In this document: one piece after another, positions 10,526 to 20,704 of the stretch | Layout: each line of letters starts with the position of its first letter | How positions within the stretch are numbered: the first letter of the stretch is position 1 | NCBI GenBank assembly: GCA_964555845.1 | Contig: CAZKUA010000004.1 | Coordinates: 1 to 64,000 of the forward strand | Direction: 5' to 3' | Length of the DNA stretch: 64,000 nt | Origin: JALNXF01 sp964555845 | Lineage (GTDB): Bacteria; Patescibacteriota; Gracilibacteria; BD1-5; UBA2023 | The notes under the pieces: model-generated | The model's input: only the letters and a program-made list of their open reading frames with translations | Databases searched by the model: none | What the model was told of the DNA's origin: nothing | Program-made: the position numbers and the translations under genes

Positions 10526-10569
10526 TTTGCATTTCTTCAAAAACTCATATACTACAATTTGTACAAATT
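10526..10569 (+). promoter_or_regulatory. Promoter and operator of the toxin-antitoxin pair
   Basis: TTTGCA at 10526-10531 and TATACT at 10548-10553, spacer 16. The perfect 14-bp palindrome AATTTGTACAAATT at 10556-10569 sits directly after the -10 box and 19 bp before the antitoxin ATG, which is where an autoregulatory antitoxin operator would be (inference). Confidence 0.65.
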
Positions 10570-10588
10570 ATACAATAACTACAAAACT

Positions 10589-10864
10589 ATGAATTATACA
10601 ACTTCTCATTTTAGGGCTAATATGGGAGAAATATTAGATAAAACTAAATATAATAGAACTTTTACAACTATTTGAAGAAGAAATAAAACTGAATTTTTTA
10701 TTATTCCTATTGATGTTCTAAAAGAAAAATGACTTGAAAAAGAATTTCAAATTGAGCAAAATTATAAAGATAATTGATACTATCAAAATATAGAAACTTC
10801 ATTAAATAAAGTTTGGGAAAATGACAATACCCTTTATTCCATAAGTGATTTACAAAATGTATAA
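10589..10864 (+). CDS. Phd/YefM-type antitoxin
   Basis: This 91-residue protein looks like a Phd/YefM-type antitoxin: MNYTTSHFRANMGEILDKTK is the typical N-terminal strand-helix DNA-binding part, followed by TFTTIGRRNKTEFFIIPIDV, in which the glycine is TGA-coded. The acidic/aromatic C-terminal tail would bind and neutralise the toxin. It overlaps the next gene by 8 bp (10857-10864), the usual antitoxin-first arrangement that couples their translation. A palindrome in the promoter region suggests autorepression. Phd is more often paired with Doc or RelE than with a MazF-like toxin, so the pairing is slightly unusual. Confidence 0.75.
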
Positions 10865-11177
10865 AAAATGAGATATACTTCTTCTTAATTTCCCATTTTC
10901 AGATTTTAAAAATTTTAAATTAAGACCAGTTTTACTTTGGGAAGATTTATGAAATGATTACATCGTAATGCCAATTACAACAAGTAAAATAAACAATTTT
11001 TGAGAATATTTTTTAGAAAAAAATAATACAAATAAACTAAAATCAGATTCATATTTGAAGCCATTTAACATAAATACTGTTGATAAAACCATAATTACCT
11101 GAAAATTATGAGAAGTTAAAAAAACTGATTTAATAGATATTTCTAAACTATTTTGCAATAAATTTTGCAAAAATTAG
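10857..11177 (+). CDS. PemK/MazF-like toxin (mRNA interferase)
   Basis: MazF/PemK proteins are sequence-specific RNases that stop growth when freed from their antitoxin. The 106-residue product starts MYKKGDILLLNFPFSDFKNF, followed by KLRPVLLWED and DYIVMPITTSK, which match the family's N-terminal SH3-like barrel (KxGDIVLxxFPF...RPALVL). The C-terminal half (IITGKLGEVKKTDLIDISKLF) fits the family helix. Length is normal. It overlaps the antitoxin by 8 bp and converges on the Fic gene ending at 11213. Seven TGA codons read as glycine. Confidence 0.8.
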
Positions 11178-11212
11178 ATTTTTTTTAAATATATTATGAA
11201 TTATCAAGTATT

Positions 11213-11887
11213 TTATTCTCCGTATTTCTCAATTACTTTTAATATTTCCTCTATATCTCAGGTCTCTCTGTATTTCTCGGCAGCACTGTACATTTCTTTG
11301 ATATTTTTCATTTTAATGAAATTTATATAGACTGGTTCTAGTGAATATCTAATTAAAATAGTATCCATTAAAATACTTACAACCCTAGAATTCCCATCTC
11401 AAAATGGATGAATTTGAGCGAAATCAATAGAGAATTTTACTATAAATTTTAGAAGTTCATTTTTATTTTTTATTGTATTGATTTTTTGATTGAATTCTTG
11501 AATTAATTTATTTACTTCTTTTTCTGTTTCATTTACTTTTGTGAAATTTACTTTTTCTCAGATATTAATTCTACTATCTATATCATTGTCTAGAGTTTTA
11601 TATTCTCATGGAGTCATAGCAATAGTAAGGCTTCAGTCTTTTTCTGTTACGGCTTTTCTAAATCAAACTGGATACAATATTTTATGAAGTCATTTTATAA
11701 ATTCTTCAGTCAATTCAGATTTGTTTATATAATTTTCTATACAATAATCAGTAATAACTTCCATATGATTCTGAAATCCATTTTTAATTTGAGTGTGTTT
11801 TTCTGGAATATTTTTTCCTAAAACTTCTTTCAAATATTTATCCATATTTTTGGATACAGAAAATAGAATTTTTGATTTTTGTAGCAT
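11213..11887 (-). CDS. Fic-domain protein 1
   Basis: Fic proteins usually transfer AMP or another nucleotide moiety to a target hydroxyl. The 224-residue product has the Fic core with the active loop HPFGDGNSR at 160-168; the consensus is HPFxDGNGR, so His, Phe, Asp, Asn and Arg are kept and the second Gly is Ser. The first Gly of the loop is TGA-coded. No separate inhibitory helix was recognised. An N-terminal helical part (1-100) includes LHKILYPVGFRKAVTEKDGS, the region before the flap. Upstream is the gene starting at 12805 with 24 bp between, so they may be cotranscribed. It is one of three Fic proteins in 7 kb. Confidence 0.82.
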
Positions 11888-11911
11888 GTTTTTTTAAATT
11901 AAAATTATATT

Positions 11912-12805
11912 CTATTTTTCACTTAAATCCCTCATTTCCTTAGCCAAAGCCTTATAGCATTCTAAAGCTAGTTCTGGAGATATTCAATATTCTTTGTTTT
12001 CCATGTATTTCTTTAAATCACTTTCTTTTATTCAAGAAGTTTTTCAGTCAAGTCATTTTAGATTTATAAGTCTTGGGTCACCACATTGAGAAACTAATAC
12101 TTTTCTCATTTCTTGAATTCAATAATTAAAATCTTCTGGAGTTATGAGTCATTTTTGTCTGAAAATTTCAAGGTCTTCGAATTTAAAGGATCATCACTCG
12201 ATGAAAACTTCGATACTTTCTTTATCTAAATTTCTTCATATTTTCAAAAAAGCATATTTATTTAACATATCATCAAAAAATAATATATTTTTCCATGCTT
12301 CATAATAATCTGGCGAGTTTATATTAATTGGTCAATCAAGAACTTCTTCTCAATTTTTACGAGTTCAAATAACTTTATACATATTATATTTTCAATCTTC
12401 AACTTTTTGCTTATATCAAGCAAATTCTAAAGATTTTCATTTACCTATAAATATACGATTTTTTTCTAGACCTCATAGAGCTAAAATAATTTCTCATTTT
12501 CAATCTATAAAATAATTAACATTTCATGTTTTGTTATTTATAAATGTAAAAACTCAGGGTTTTATATACTTTATTATTATATCTTCTTTTTTCCATTCTC
12601 AACCCTTAATTTCATCTGCAAAAGTTTTATTAATTATAATATCATAAACTTCTTTTTCTTGTTCCTCTATAGTTTTAGGAATTTCTATTTTTAGTCATTT
12701 CAAAGCCCTTTGAAATTCATTATTTCATGATTGTTTGTTTCGCTCAATAGCTGGATTTTGATGTAGTAAATCCATATTATTTATATCTGGTCAAGGCATT
12801 CACAT
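11912..12805 (-). CDS. Lipase-partner paralog A, unknown
   Basis: This 297-residue protein is a paralog of the product at 14636-15547. The last 95 or so residues are almost identical (EGGSFKFEDLEIFRQKGLIT, then a GKTSGIKESDLKKYM segment), while the N-terminal halves have diverged strongly. The N-terminal part contains Gly-turn-Gly patterns like FIDGKGEIILALGGLEK that resemble WG-type beta repeats, weakly. No signal peptide. The gene lies just downstream of a decayed lipase remnant on the same strand, matching the lipase-partner order of the intact copy. A role as immunity or chaperone for the lipase is possible but unproven. One CGA codon is present (GAG CGA AAC). An alternative ATG lies at 12799. 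Confidence 0.65.
11918..12202 (-). repeat. Inverted repeat arm, partner gene 3' end (left)
   Basis: About 285 bp nearly identical to the reverse complement of 15251-15537. Together with the lipase remnant it marks an inverted segmental duplication. Confidence 0.85.
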
Positions 12806-12866
12806 AAATTAAATAGTTAAAATTATTTTTTATCTTTTTGTTTATCTTTTGTTCTAATATCTATTC

Positions 12867-13035
12867 TCCTCAACTCCTCACTATTCTCGTCCAATTTATC
12901 CACATACCTAATCAAATCTACTATACTATGAGACTCCATAGATTTTTGAGTAGAATTTCGCTATCTCATATATCTTCTCAGAGATTAGCTATCATAGTTA
13001 ATCAAGCAGTTGTTTTTACATTTGTTATATTCTTT
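12867..13035 (-). pseudogene. Decayed 3' remnant of a lipase gene
   Basis: Read on the minus strand this stretch matches the 3' end of the intact lipase gene (about 14405-14570): AACAAATGTAAAAACAACTG against ACAAATGTAAAAGCAACTGC, then TAGCTAATCTCTGAGAAG identical in both, and AATAGTGAGGAGTTGAG identical in both. The frame is broken in several places and no start remains. It sits directly upstream of partner paralog A, as the intact lipase sits upstream of paralog B, so the left copy has lost most of its lipase. Confidence 0.8.
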
Positions 13036-13172
13036 CATATTGTATCATAATTTCTGTTTTTTGCAAAATCTTGGAACTTTCAAAATTTTCTATACTAAAA
13101 TTTGCATAATCTGCATAATTATATTACAATGTATCTAAATAAAAACAAAATTAACAATTAAGTTAGATCAAA

Positions 13173-14615
13173 ATGCCTTCTCACGAATCATTTTCAAATA
13201 ATAGCGAATTATCTCAAATATTGGAAATTAGTAAGCCAACTCCAGAACAGCTAATAAGAGCTAGATTAAGAGCTTTAAATTCAATAAATTTCCTTCAGAA
13301 ACATACACAAGTAGAAGATAAAGAAAAACAAAATTTTTTAATAGATTTTGATATTGATAAAATATGGGAAAATTGATTTGAAGAACCAAAAAAAGAAACT
13401 TATTCCAAACCAGAAATGAAGACTAAAACTGAAGAATTAGGTGAAAAAGAAAAATTGCAACTTTATGGTAATTTATCTAATTTAGCATATTCAGAATTTA
13501 AGACAATTCAAAATAAGCAAGAAAATTATAATACTCAAAATCTGCAGATTTCTTGAATAAAATTAGATCCACTAAATTATCCAAATATTAAAAAAATATT
13601 TACTGACAAAAAACCTGATAATCTAAATCCAGATGAAGAATTTTTGTATAATTATGTGAATAATGATAAAAATAAAATACTGATAAATATATTTAATAAT
13701 CCCACCTCTGTAGCTTGAGATGTTAGAGATATATTAAGATTAGCCTGATTCAAAAGTGATATAAATGATATTAATTGAAATTTAAAATATGCTTTAAATG
13801 ATGAATATTGAGTAATTTCTGATGCTTGAAATGGTATTTCTGTTTGAAATAATACCAAAGGAAATGAAGATTCCAAAAAAATAAAATTACTACAAAATTG
13901 ATTTGAAGCTCTAAGAAAAGAAAAAATCAAAGAAAATTGAAATGTTTTAGAAAGTATAAACTGAAATTTTGAAATACTTGATTATTATCCAAATGAAACC
14001 AAAAATGATAAAGTTAATTCTTGATTTTGAGCTATTTGTCTGAAAGATAAAACTACTTGAGAAAAAGTATTTGCAATTAGATGAACAGAAATTGATGATT
14101 GGTGAGATTTAAAAGCAGATTGAAAACTTTTGATTAAGTGAATACCCGAAAATCAAACAAAAGATATGATTGATTTTGTAGAAAGAAATATAACTAAATG
14201 AGAAAAATTTAATATTACTGGACATTCTCTCGGTTGAGCTTTAGGTCAAATACTCTCTGCCATGTATAAGGATAACAAACAAGAAACTTATACATTTAAT
14301 TCCCCTGGAGCTAAAGAACTAAAATCAAATATAGAAGAAAATGACCCATATTTTGCAAAATTTGATAAATTCGAGTATAATAAGAGTAAGAAAGAAACTT
14401 GAGAAAATATTACAAATGTAAAAGCAACTGCTTGATTGACTATAATAGCTAATCTCTGAGAAGATATATGAGACAATGAAATTCTTTTAAAGAATTTATG
14501 GAGTCATTGAATAAGGGATATGATAAAATATATAAATAATTTAGATGAAAATAGTGAGGAGTTGAGAAAAAAAATTCACGAAAAACCTTCTGCTAAAAAT
14601 AATATAAATGATTAA
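13173..14615 (+). CDS. Class 3 lipase-like alpha/beta hydrolase
   Basis: The 480-residue protein has a lipase class 3 type core in its C-terminal half: FAIRGTEIDDWGDLKADGK, a strand leading to the nucleophile elbow TGHSLGGALGQILSAMYK with Ser352, then YTFNSPGAKE with the typical post-elbow strand and LWSHGIRDMI with a candidate catalytic His. A catalytic Asp is likely in the IGDNE loop or nearby. Residues 1-190 are helical and charged with no signal peptide. The elbow glycines are coded GGT and TGA. It is followed 20 bp later by partner paralog B, so both form an operon. A lipase without a secretion signal next to a fast-diverging partner could be an effector with its immunity protein (inference); phospholipid turnover is the alternative. 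Confidence 0.78.
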
Positions 14616-14635
14616 TTTTTAATTAATAATAATTT

Positions 14636-15547
14636 ATGTCTGAAAAACAAATAGATACATATGACGAAAATGCTAGCTCTTCAAATTGAGAATCAAGAGC
14701 TAATGATGTAAAAAATATTCCTAGCGATACACGAGAGATACTTTTTATAGGCTGATATATTAAGCCCTTTGATTATTATAAATCAAAAGAAGAAAAAGTG
14801 AAAGAAATTATTCTTAGTAGGACTCTTGATAAATCAATAAAAGAATGACATTATGAATGATGAATTGATGTTAAATATATTTGAGAAGGTCTTTATTTAG
14901 TTAAAAGTATAAAAAAATGAAATATAACTTTTTATTCTGATAAAGATTGAAAGCCTGTTTTTTCAATTTCATGAATAAGAACTGATTCTTTTATTAAAAA
15001 TTGAAAAGCACTCGAAGATTTAGGATATATTGAAAAAAAAGAAGGCGATACTTATAATATGTATAAAATAGATTGATATAAAGAGTGAATTGATTGAAAA
15101 AAAGAGCCTATTTTATGAGAACAGATAAAAATTGATAATATTCAATATTATAAAATATGGAAAAATATTCTTTTTCAATCTGACATTTATAGTAAATTTT
15201 TTCTATTAAAAGATTGAAAACCTATTGAAAGAAAATTACTCACTTATTTCATTGAATGATGATCCTTCAAATTCGAAGACCTTGAAATTTTCAGACAAAA
15301 ATGACTCATAACTCCAGAAGATTTTAATTATTGAATTCAAGAAATGAAAAAAGTATTAGTTTCTCAATGTGGTGACTCAAGACTTATAAATCTAAAATGA
15401 CTTGACTGAAAAACTTCTTGAATAAAAGAGAGTGATTTAAAGAAATACATGGAAAAAAAAGAATATTGAATATCTCCAGAACTAGCTTTAGAATGTTATA
15501 AGGTTTTGCCTAAGGAAATGAGGGATTTGAGCAATAAAAATGACTAG
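14636..15547 (+). CDS. Lipase-partner paralog B, unknown
   Basis: The 303-residue product shares its last 95 or so residues almost completely with paralog A but has a different N-terminal two thirds. That part shows repeated strands with Lys-Asp-Gly turns (YSDKDGKPVFSISGIRTD, FFLLKDGKPIERKLLTYF), reminiscent of WG/KWG-type beta repeats. No signal peptide. It starts 20 bp after the lipase stop, so translation follows the lipase on one mRNA. One CGA codon (ACA CGA GAG). A conserved end with a variable front is the pattern of proteins that recognise a variable partner; that is inference. Confidence 0.68.
15251..15537 (+). repeat. Inverted repeat arm, partner gene 3' end (right)
   Basis: Nearly identical to the reverse complement of 11918-12202; the two arms face each other about 3 kb apart. 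Confidence 0.85.
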
Positions 15548-15568
15548 AAATTTTTTCTAGTCATTTTT
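15536..15568. terminator. Shared terminator of convergent genes
   Basis: AAAAATGACTAGAAA (15536-15550) pairs with TTTCTAGTCATTTTT (15554-15568). Both stop codons (TAG at 15545 on plus, CTA at 15557 on minus) lie inside the stem, so it serves both strands. Confidence 0.85.
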
Positions 15569-17497
15569 GTACCTCTCCACAAACTCCAAAATCTCTCAAA
15601 TATCCCTAGTTTTATGTACGCTATCAAGTATCTTGTAAAAACCTATCTCATCATTTCTTTTTATATCTCACAAATATAGAGGAGAAAATCAATTTTTCAG
15701 TAATAATAAATCAGTTAAAATATCAATCGTTCTTCCATTTCAATCTCAAAAAGGATGAACTACCGAGAAATCAGTTAAAAATAGAAGAATATCACTAATT
15801 CCTTTTTTTGAATCATTAAAATTCAAGACTATTTCTTGAATTCATTTTTCTACTTTGTGATGTTTGAAATACACATTTTTATTTGGATTAGTTTTAGAAA
15901 TAAGCTCAATATTTCTATATTCTCCAGGTACCATAGAAATAAAATCTCTTCAATTAATATCTCTTGCTTTTTGGATAAATCAATTTGGATATAGATTTTT
16001 GTGAAGCTCTTTTATTATAGTATCACTTAATTTAAAAAATGGATTTGAAATAATCTTTTTTTGACAAAAGTTTATAACTTTTTCAGTATCAGAGTTATAT
16101 CAATTAAAGATTAGCTGATGTTTATCTTCTGGAGTTCTTAGAAGAGCATTTTTTAAGTAAGATAAAGTATTGTTGTATACTATTTTTCTGACATCATAAT
16201 CTGAAAGTTCTGGGCGGATGTTTATGAAATTTTCAGAAATTTTTATATCTAATTTTCTTTGATATGTATTTTCTCAATTTTCTTTTATTGAAATGTATTG
16301 ATTTAGCACCTCATTATATCATCAGTGCTTTTGCATAAATCCGATAACAAGATATAAATATTGTTCATATTCATGTTTTACCTGCTCTACTTTTATTCCT
16401 GCTTGTTCCATGATTTTTCTACCTCACCATGAAGGATCTTCTAGAATATAATAAACTTCATCAACTCAAAAATCCACCAATGCTTTTGCACAATTATTAC
16501 AAGGTTCCATAGTAACAAATAAAACTTTTTTACACTGTTTTCATATATAATTTTGTCATTTATTTATAATATCTATCTCTGCATGAAGAGTGTGATTATT
16601 GTCTGTAACCACTCTATTTTGTCATAATATTTCTGTACTATCATCTACAATCAAAACAGCTCAAATAGGATAATTTCAACTATTATATGTTTCTAGGGCC
16701 AGATTTATAGATTTTTGGAGATATTGTTCTATTTCAGTTATAGATTTTTGTATATAAATATATTTTTCTTTTTTTAATAATTTTCAATCTTTAATATAAT
16801 CTTTTATATTTTTAATTATTAATACAATTTCATTGTCTTTAAGTTTTTCAAACATTTTAAAAATCATAAATGAAATCATATTCTTTCATTTTTGCGTTAA
16901 ATTTATTATTTCTTCTACTCAATAAAGGTGTGATTCTTTTACTTCTGTGGTATAGGAAATATTTAATTCTTCTAATGATAAAATTATATTTTCATTAATA
17001 TCGTTTATTGTGTATCAAAGATTTTTTCTTAATATAGATTCAATAGAATTAATATCTTTATTTACTATAATTATAGTTCATCAATAATTTAATTTTTTAT
17101 AAACTATTTTTAATAGTTCTTTTATATTTCAAATAGAACGAAAAACAAAAGATAATATTATTATATCTGATCTTGGTAAATCTATATTTTCAATTAATTT
17201 ATTATAAAAAATAACATTTTTATTTGTATTATTTTTTTTAAATTCTTCTATTAATTCATATGAAGACTCAATATAATTATAAACATATTTTTTATTTAAT
17301 TTTTGAAAATTAGCTATAATTTTATTGGCTATAATTCAATTTCCTGCTCAAATATCAGATATAATAATTTCCTCCTTGTCTAATTTTTGTATTATGTCAA
17401 AAATTGTTTGAGCTATAATATCTTTTTGATTTGTATTATTTATCGAATCAAAATAAATATTTTTACTTGAATTATATAAATTAGGTATTCAATCCAT
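15557..17497 (-). CDS. Methyltransferase-deaminase-Fic fusion protein
   Basis: One uninterrupted frame of 646 codons joins three enzyme-like domains. Residues 1-214 resemble a SAM methyltransferase: IIISDIGAGNGIIANKI has the glycine-rich motif I and LPRSDIIILSFVFRSI the motif IV position. Residues 215-390 are a CMP/dCMP-deaminase-type zinc domain: HAEID with His305 and Glu307, and EPCNNCAKALVDFG with Cys333 and Cys336. Residues of about 400-646 are a Fic domain with HPFGDGNGR at 581-589, a complete catalytic loop. Several key glycines are TGA-coded. An internal ATG at 16855 starts the deaminase part in the same frame, so a shorter deaminase-Fic product is possible. It starts 3 bp after the stop of the upstream Fic-like gene. 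The combination suggests a nucleotide- or DNA-directed toxin or defence protein; I know of no described family with this order. Confidence 0.8.
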
Positions 17498-17500
17498 TTT

Positions 17501-18214
17501 TTAAAATAGTTTAGAAGTAGAGTATATTGTCTGTTTATTTTTCATATCTATTATTTTTTGGCTTAAATTATTGTTATGAAAATCACTAATGAATCATGCT
17601 ATTTCTTCTAAAATATTATTTTTTTGTATATTCTCCTCATAATAAGTTGTAATATAATACATAAATTTAGAATCTTTGAATCTTATATCTAACATGTTTA
17701 GTAATAAAACTCAATATTTAGTACATTCTAAATCACAAATTATAGATACAACAGTTAGATTGCTATCACTAAATGGATGTACTCTCAGAAAATCAAAATA
17801 ATATTTTAATATATTTGCTATTGTTTTATTTTGTATGAGATTATATTCATTTGTAAATTTGTACAAATCTTTTTCTATGTCACATTGTTTTGACCAGTAG
17901 GATGTAGGTATTTGTGGGTTATAATCATGTAATCTCCATTCTCATGGTATATTTTCATAACGAATTCATTCGCGTTGCACTATTATTTTAAAGTCTTTCG
18001 GATAAAGTAATCTATGAAGTCATTTCATAAAGTCAATATTTAAATAACCTATTTTTGAATAATTTTCATAAATATAATCTGATAATATTTTCATGTGACC
18101 TTCAAAAGACTTTTTGGCTTGTTCTAGATTTAATTTACCGCTCAAAATCCCTGCTTCAAATTTTGGAGCGAGGGTTTCGGTTACGGTTAATTTTATAGTT
18201 TCTTTGTTAAGCAC
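17501..18214 (-). CDS. Fic-like protein with degenerate active loop
   Basis: The 237-residue protein aligns in general layout with the other two Fic proteins: a helical start, LHRLLYPKDFKIIVQREGIR before the flap, and the loop HPFSDSNL at 146-153. Compared with HPFxDGNGR the second Gly is Ser and the Arg is lost, so catalytic activity is doubtful. It is directly upstream of the methyltransferase-deaminase-Fic gene with 3 bp between stop and start, so they are cotranslated. A catalytically dead Fic beside an active one could be its regulator or antitoxin (inference). The start is GTG at 18214; an in-frame stop lies three codons upstream and no better ATG exists. Confidence 0.72.
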
Positions 18215-18223
18215 GAATAGTTA

Positions 18224-20560
18224 TTAATTTTTATAAATTTTAACGTAATCAATAATATCATTCCATTGGGATGTTTTGTCATTTTTCGATCAAATATATA
18301 ACTCATTTCAGTAATTTGTTATAATTCATCAACTTGTAGTCGTATTTCATGTAAGAATTAGATTATTTCAATCTAAAATAGATAAATTAGGAATTCAATT
18401 TTCAAATTTTGAGATTACTTTATAGAATTTATTGTTATCAGTAATTTTTGTTATTATATCAGAATTATTTATAATAGATCTTGTATATAATGATCAAATA
18501 TTAGTAAAATACAAATACAATCATCAATTATACATATTTAAGTTTATATCACTTGTTCATCCCGAAAAATTAAATAATTTATATGTTCCACTCTTTCTTT
18601 CTATTGTATTCAACGCCCCACCCCTCACACTCATCTCAATACTAAAACTATCCCCCAAACTCAATTTACTCAAATCATATTTCATATAATTGCTCTGAAG
18701 AGTACTCACTGCAATTCCTCTTTCTCCACTAATCATCGACATAAAGGAATTAGGTATATTCAAATAATAAATATTAGAATTATTTAAAGAAGAATAACCA
18801 GCCGAATTAATATATGAATTAGTTCAAACATCATTCTTATAATTCCCTCAATCATATTTAGTACTCGCCACATAATCAGTTCTCGGTTCTAACTTCTTGT
18901 TATCAACAGTAGGAGAGTTACTATACATATACAAATCTCAGATATTATCGTATGGAGCATAGGCTACAAGATTCTCATCCTGACATCCAAATCATAGGAA
19001 TGATTTCATTCAAGTTTCACACTCTAGATTAAATCCAGCTGAAGCTCTTTTTAGTCATATAATTGCAGATTCACTTATTGAGGTTCAATTTGAATTTAGT
19101 GTTGCCCGACCTGTACAATTTTGTTTTCACTCGATAATATTCACACACAATCTCACAGCATAATTGTTACTTCAATTCCATGTAATTCCAGTCTTATCTA
19201 TAACAGATAAAGTAGCCAAAAATGTCCCAGAATAACTATCTTCAACTCCATTTCCAGTTCACTTTATCTCAATACTCGTAGCTCACATATTTTCTACTTT
19301 AATTCCGAGCTTTCCAGATATACTTCTATCAATACTTATAATATTCGGCAATATCCCTGAATTAAATTTTAATACAGGAGTTTCTATTTCGAGAACTTTT
19401 CCTGTTCATACATTTCAAGTATCAGATGATGTAGGAATAGCAGTTCATGTTACATTTAGATAAATTGGTTTTTCTCAAGTTTTCACTTCCATATATGAAA
19501 CTCAGTCTACAACAGTAAATCAAGTTCAAATATTAGTATCTGTAAATAATGGAGTAGTACCTCAGGTCTCATTCTCTTTTGTTACCTCTAATTTTCAATC
19601 AATCAGTGATACACTTCCAGAAGAAGCATTTGTAGTCATTCCAAATACTGTTCATCTCACGGTTGCTGCTAGGAATTTATTTTTCAATTCAAATGAAGAG
19701 TTATCTTCCAGTTGCGGAGCTTTTACCCAGATTTCACCAAGAGATAAATTAATCATTACTTTTGTGAATAAATTACTGTCATCAGTGTATTCTAAATCAG
19801 AAAAATCAAGAATTGATTCTCCAGAAGCTGACCCAAGTCTTAGCTCTGTCCCATCTGATAAATTAATTATCACAAGTCATCAAGTTTGCACTTTTATAGT
19901 ATTTCATTTTTCTATCTCATAATCTAGAATATTTGTAGAAGTAATCTCACCACCATTCCCATCTTCAATTTTCACACTTCCAGAATAAACTGATATTTTT
20001 CAGGTTAGTTTGATTTCGTATGGATTGTAAGGCAAGAATTTACTCTTATTAGTCACAAAATTAGGTCCAGCATATTCTTTAACCAGTCCAGCTAGCTCCA
20101 TTCTATTTCATCCAATATCTCAGACTACATAGCTAAAATATTCTCATTTTTCATTTAGAACTGTTGCTATATTGTATCCAGAATTTCCATCAAGTCTTTT
20201 TCAGAATGCATAATAATTTTTTGTTTGTTCATCTTTAAAAGGATATCAGACCTTATCTTTAGAAAGAGTTTTTTGAGTCAAAAATCAACTTACTCAAAAA
20301 GCCCCAGACCCAGAATGCGCATAAGTTCATTTTTTGTCATAATACTGTCTGTTTCAGCTTGGGTCAGGAAAAGTCTTGTTTTGAGTGTAGCTAGTCTGAA
20401 ACAGATTATATATTGCAGTCAAATCTGCTACACGAGAAGTATTATATTGATTAGATTGATAATTCGTAGCAAATGTAAATCATACTATTGCGAGAACTGC
20501 GATTATGGCAGTGGTGGTGATTATCTCCACTAGAGAAAATCACTTTATTGACTTATTCAT
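18224..20560 (-). CDS. Type IV pilin-like protein with FecR and LamG-like domains
   Basis: The 778-residue product starts MNKSIKGFSLVEIITTTAII: a type III (prepilin) signal with cleavage after Gly7, Phe+1 and Glu+5, then a hydrophobic helix. The cleavage glycine is TGA-coded. Residues of about 235-325 resemble a FecR domain (INLSDGTELRLGSASGES, FLAATVRGTVFGM). From about 610 to the end a LamG/concanavalin-like sandwich is visible (YMKYDLSKLSLGDSFSIEMS, LYIGSKNDK, WNDIIDYVKIYKN). Ordinary pilins have 120-180 residues, so this is a minor pilin or pseudopilin carrying a large adhesive tip module (inference). One CGG codon (GGT CGG GCA). An in-frame ATG two codons upstream (20566) is an alternative start. 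Transcribed from a promoter at 20590-20617, divergent from the giant protein gene. Confidence 0.82.
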
Positions 20561-20589
20561 ATACATATAAGTAAAGAAATAGTGACGAC

Positions 20590-20617
20590 AGTTTAGCATA
20601 TTTAGATAAGGAGTCAA
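20590..20617 (-). promoter_or_regulatory. Promoter of the pilin-like gene
   Basis: On the minus strand TTGACT (20617-20612) and TAAACT (20595-20590), spacer 16, 24-30 bp upstream of the start codon. Confidence 0.7.
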
Positions 20618-20634
20618 ATTTTTTTCACAAAAAT

Positions 20635-20662
20635 TTGATTATTTTAGTATTTTTTATATAAT
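20635..20662 (+). promoter_or_regulatory. Promoter of the giant Ig-repeat gene
   Basis: TTGATT at 20635-20640 and TATAAT at 20657-20662, spacer 16, divergent from the pilin promoter within 138 bp, so the two surface genes may be co-regulated. Confidence 0.65.
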
Positions 20663-20704
20663 TTGCTTTATTGAAAATCGTTCGTTTAATTTATTTTAAA
20701 AAAC

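Noticed and set aside
10391..10675. Open frame running from the islet gene through its terminator into the antitoxin gene
   Set aside because: It crosses a perfect terminator and only its last part is in the antitoxin frame; the real start is the ATG at 10589.
16855..17497. Separate methyltransferase gene ending before the deaminase-Fic part
   Set aside because: No stop codon lies between the parts and the frame is the same; only an internal ATG exists, so one fusion gene is preferred.
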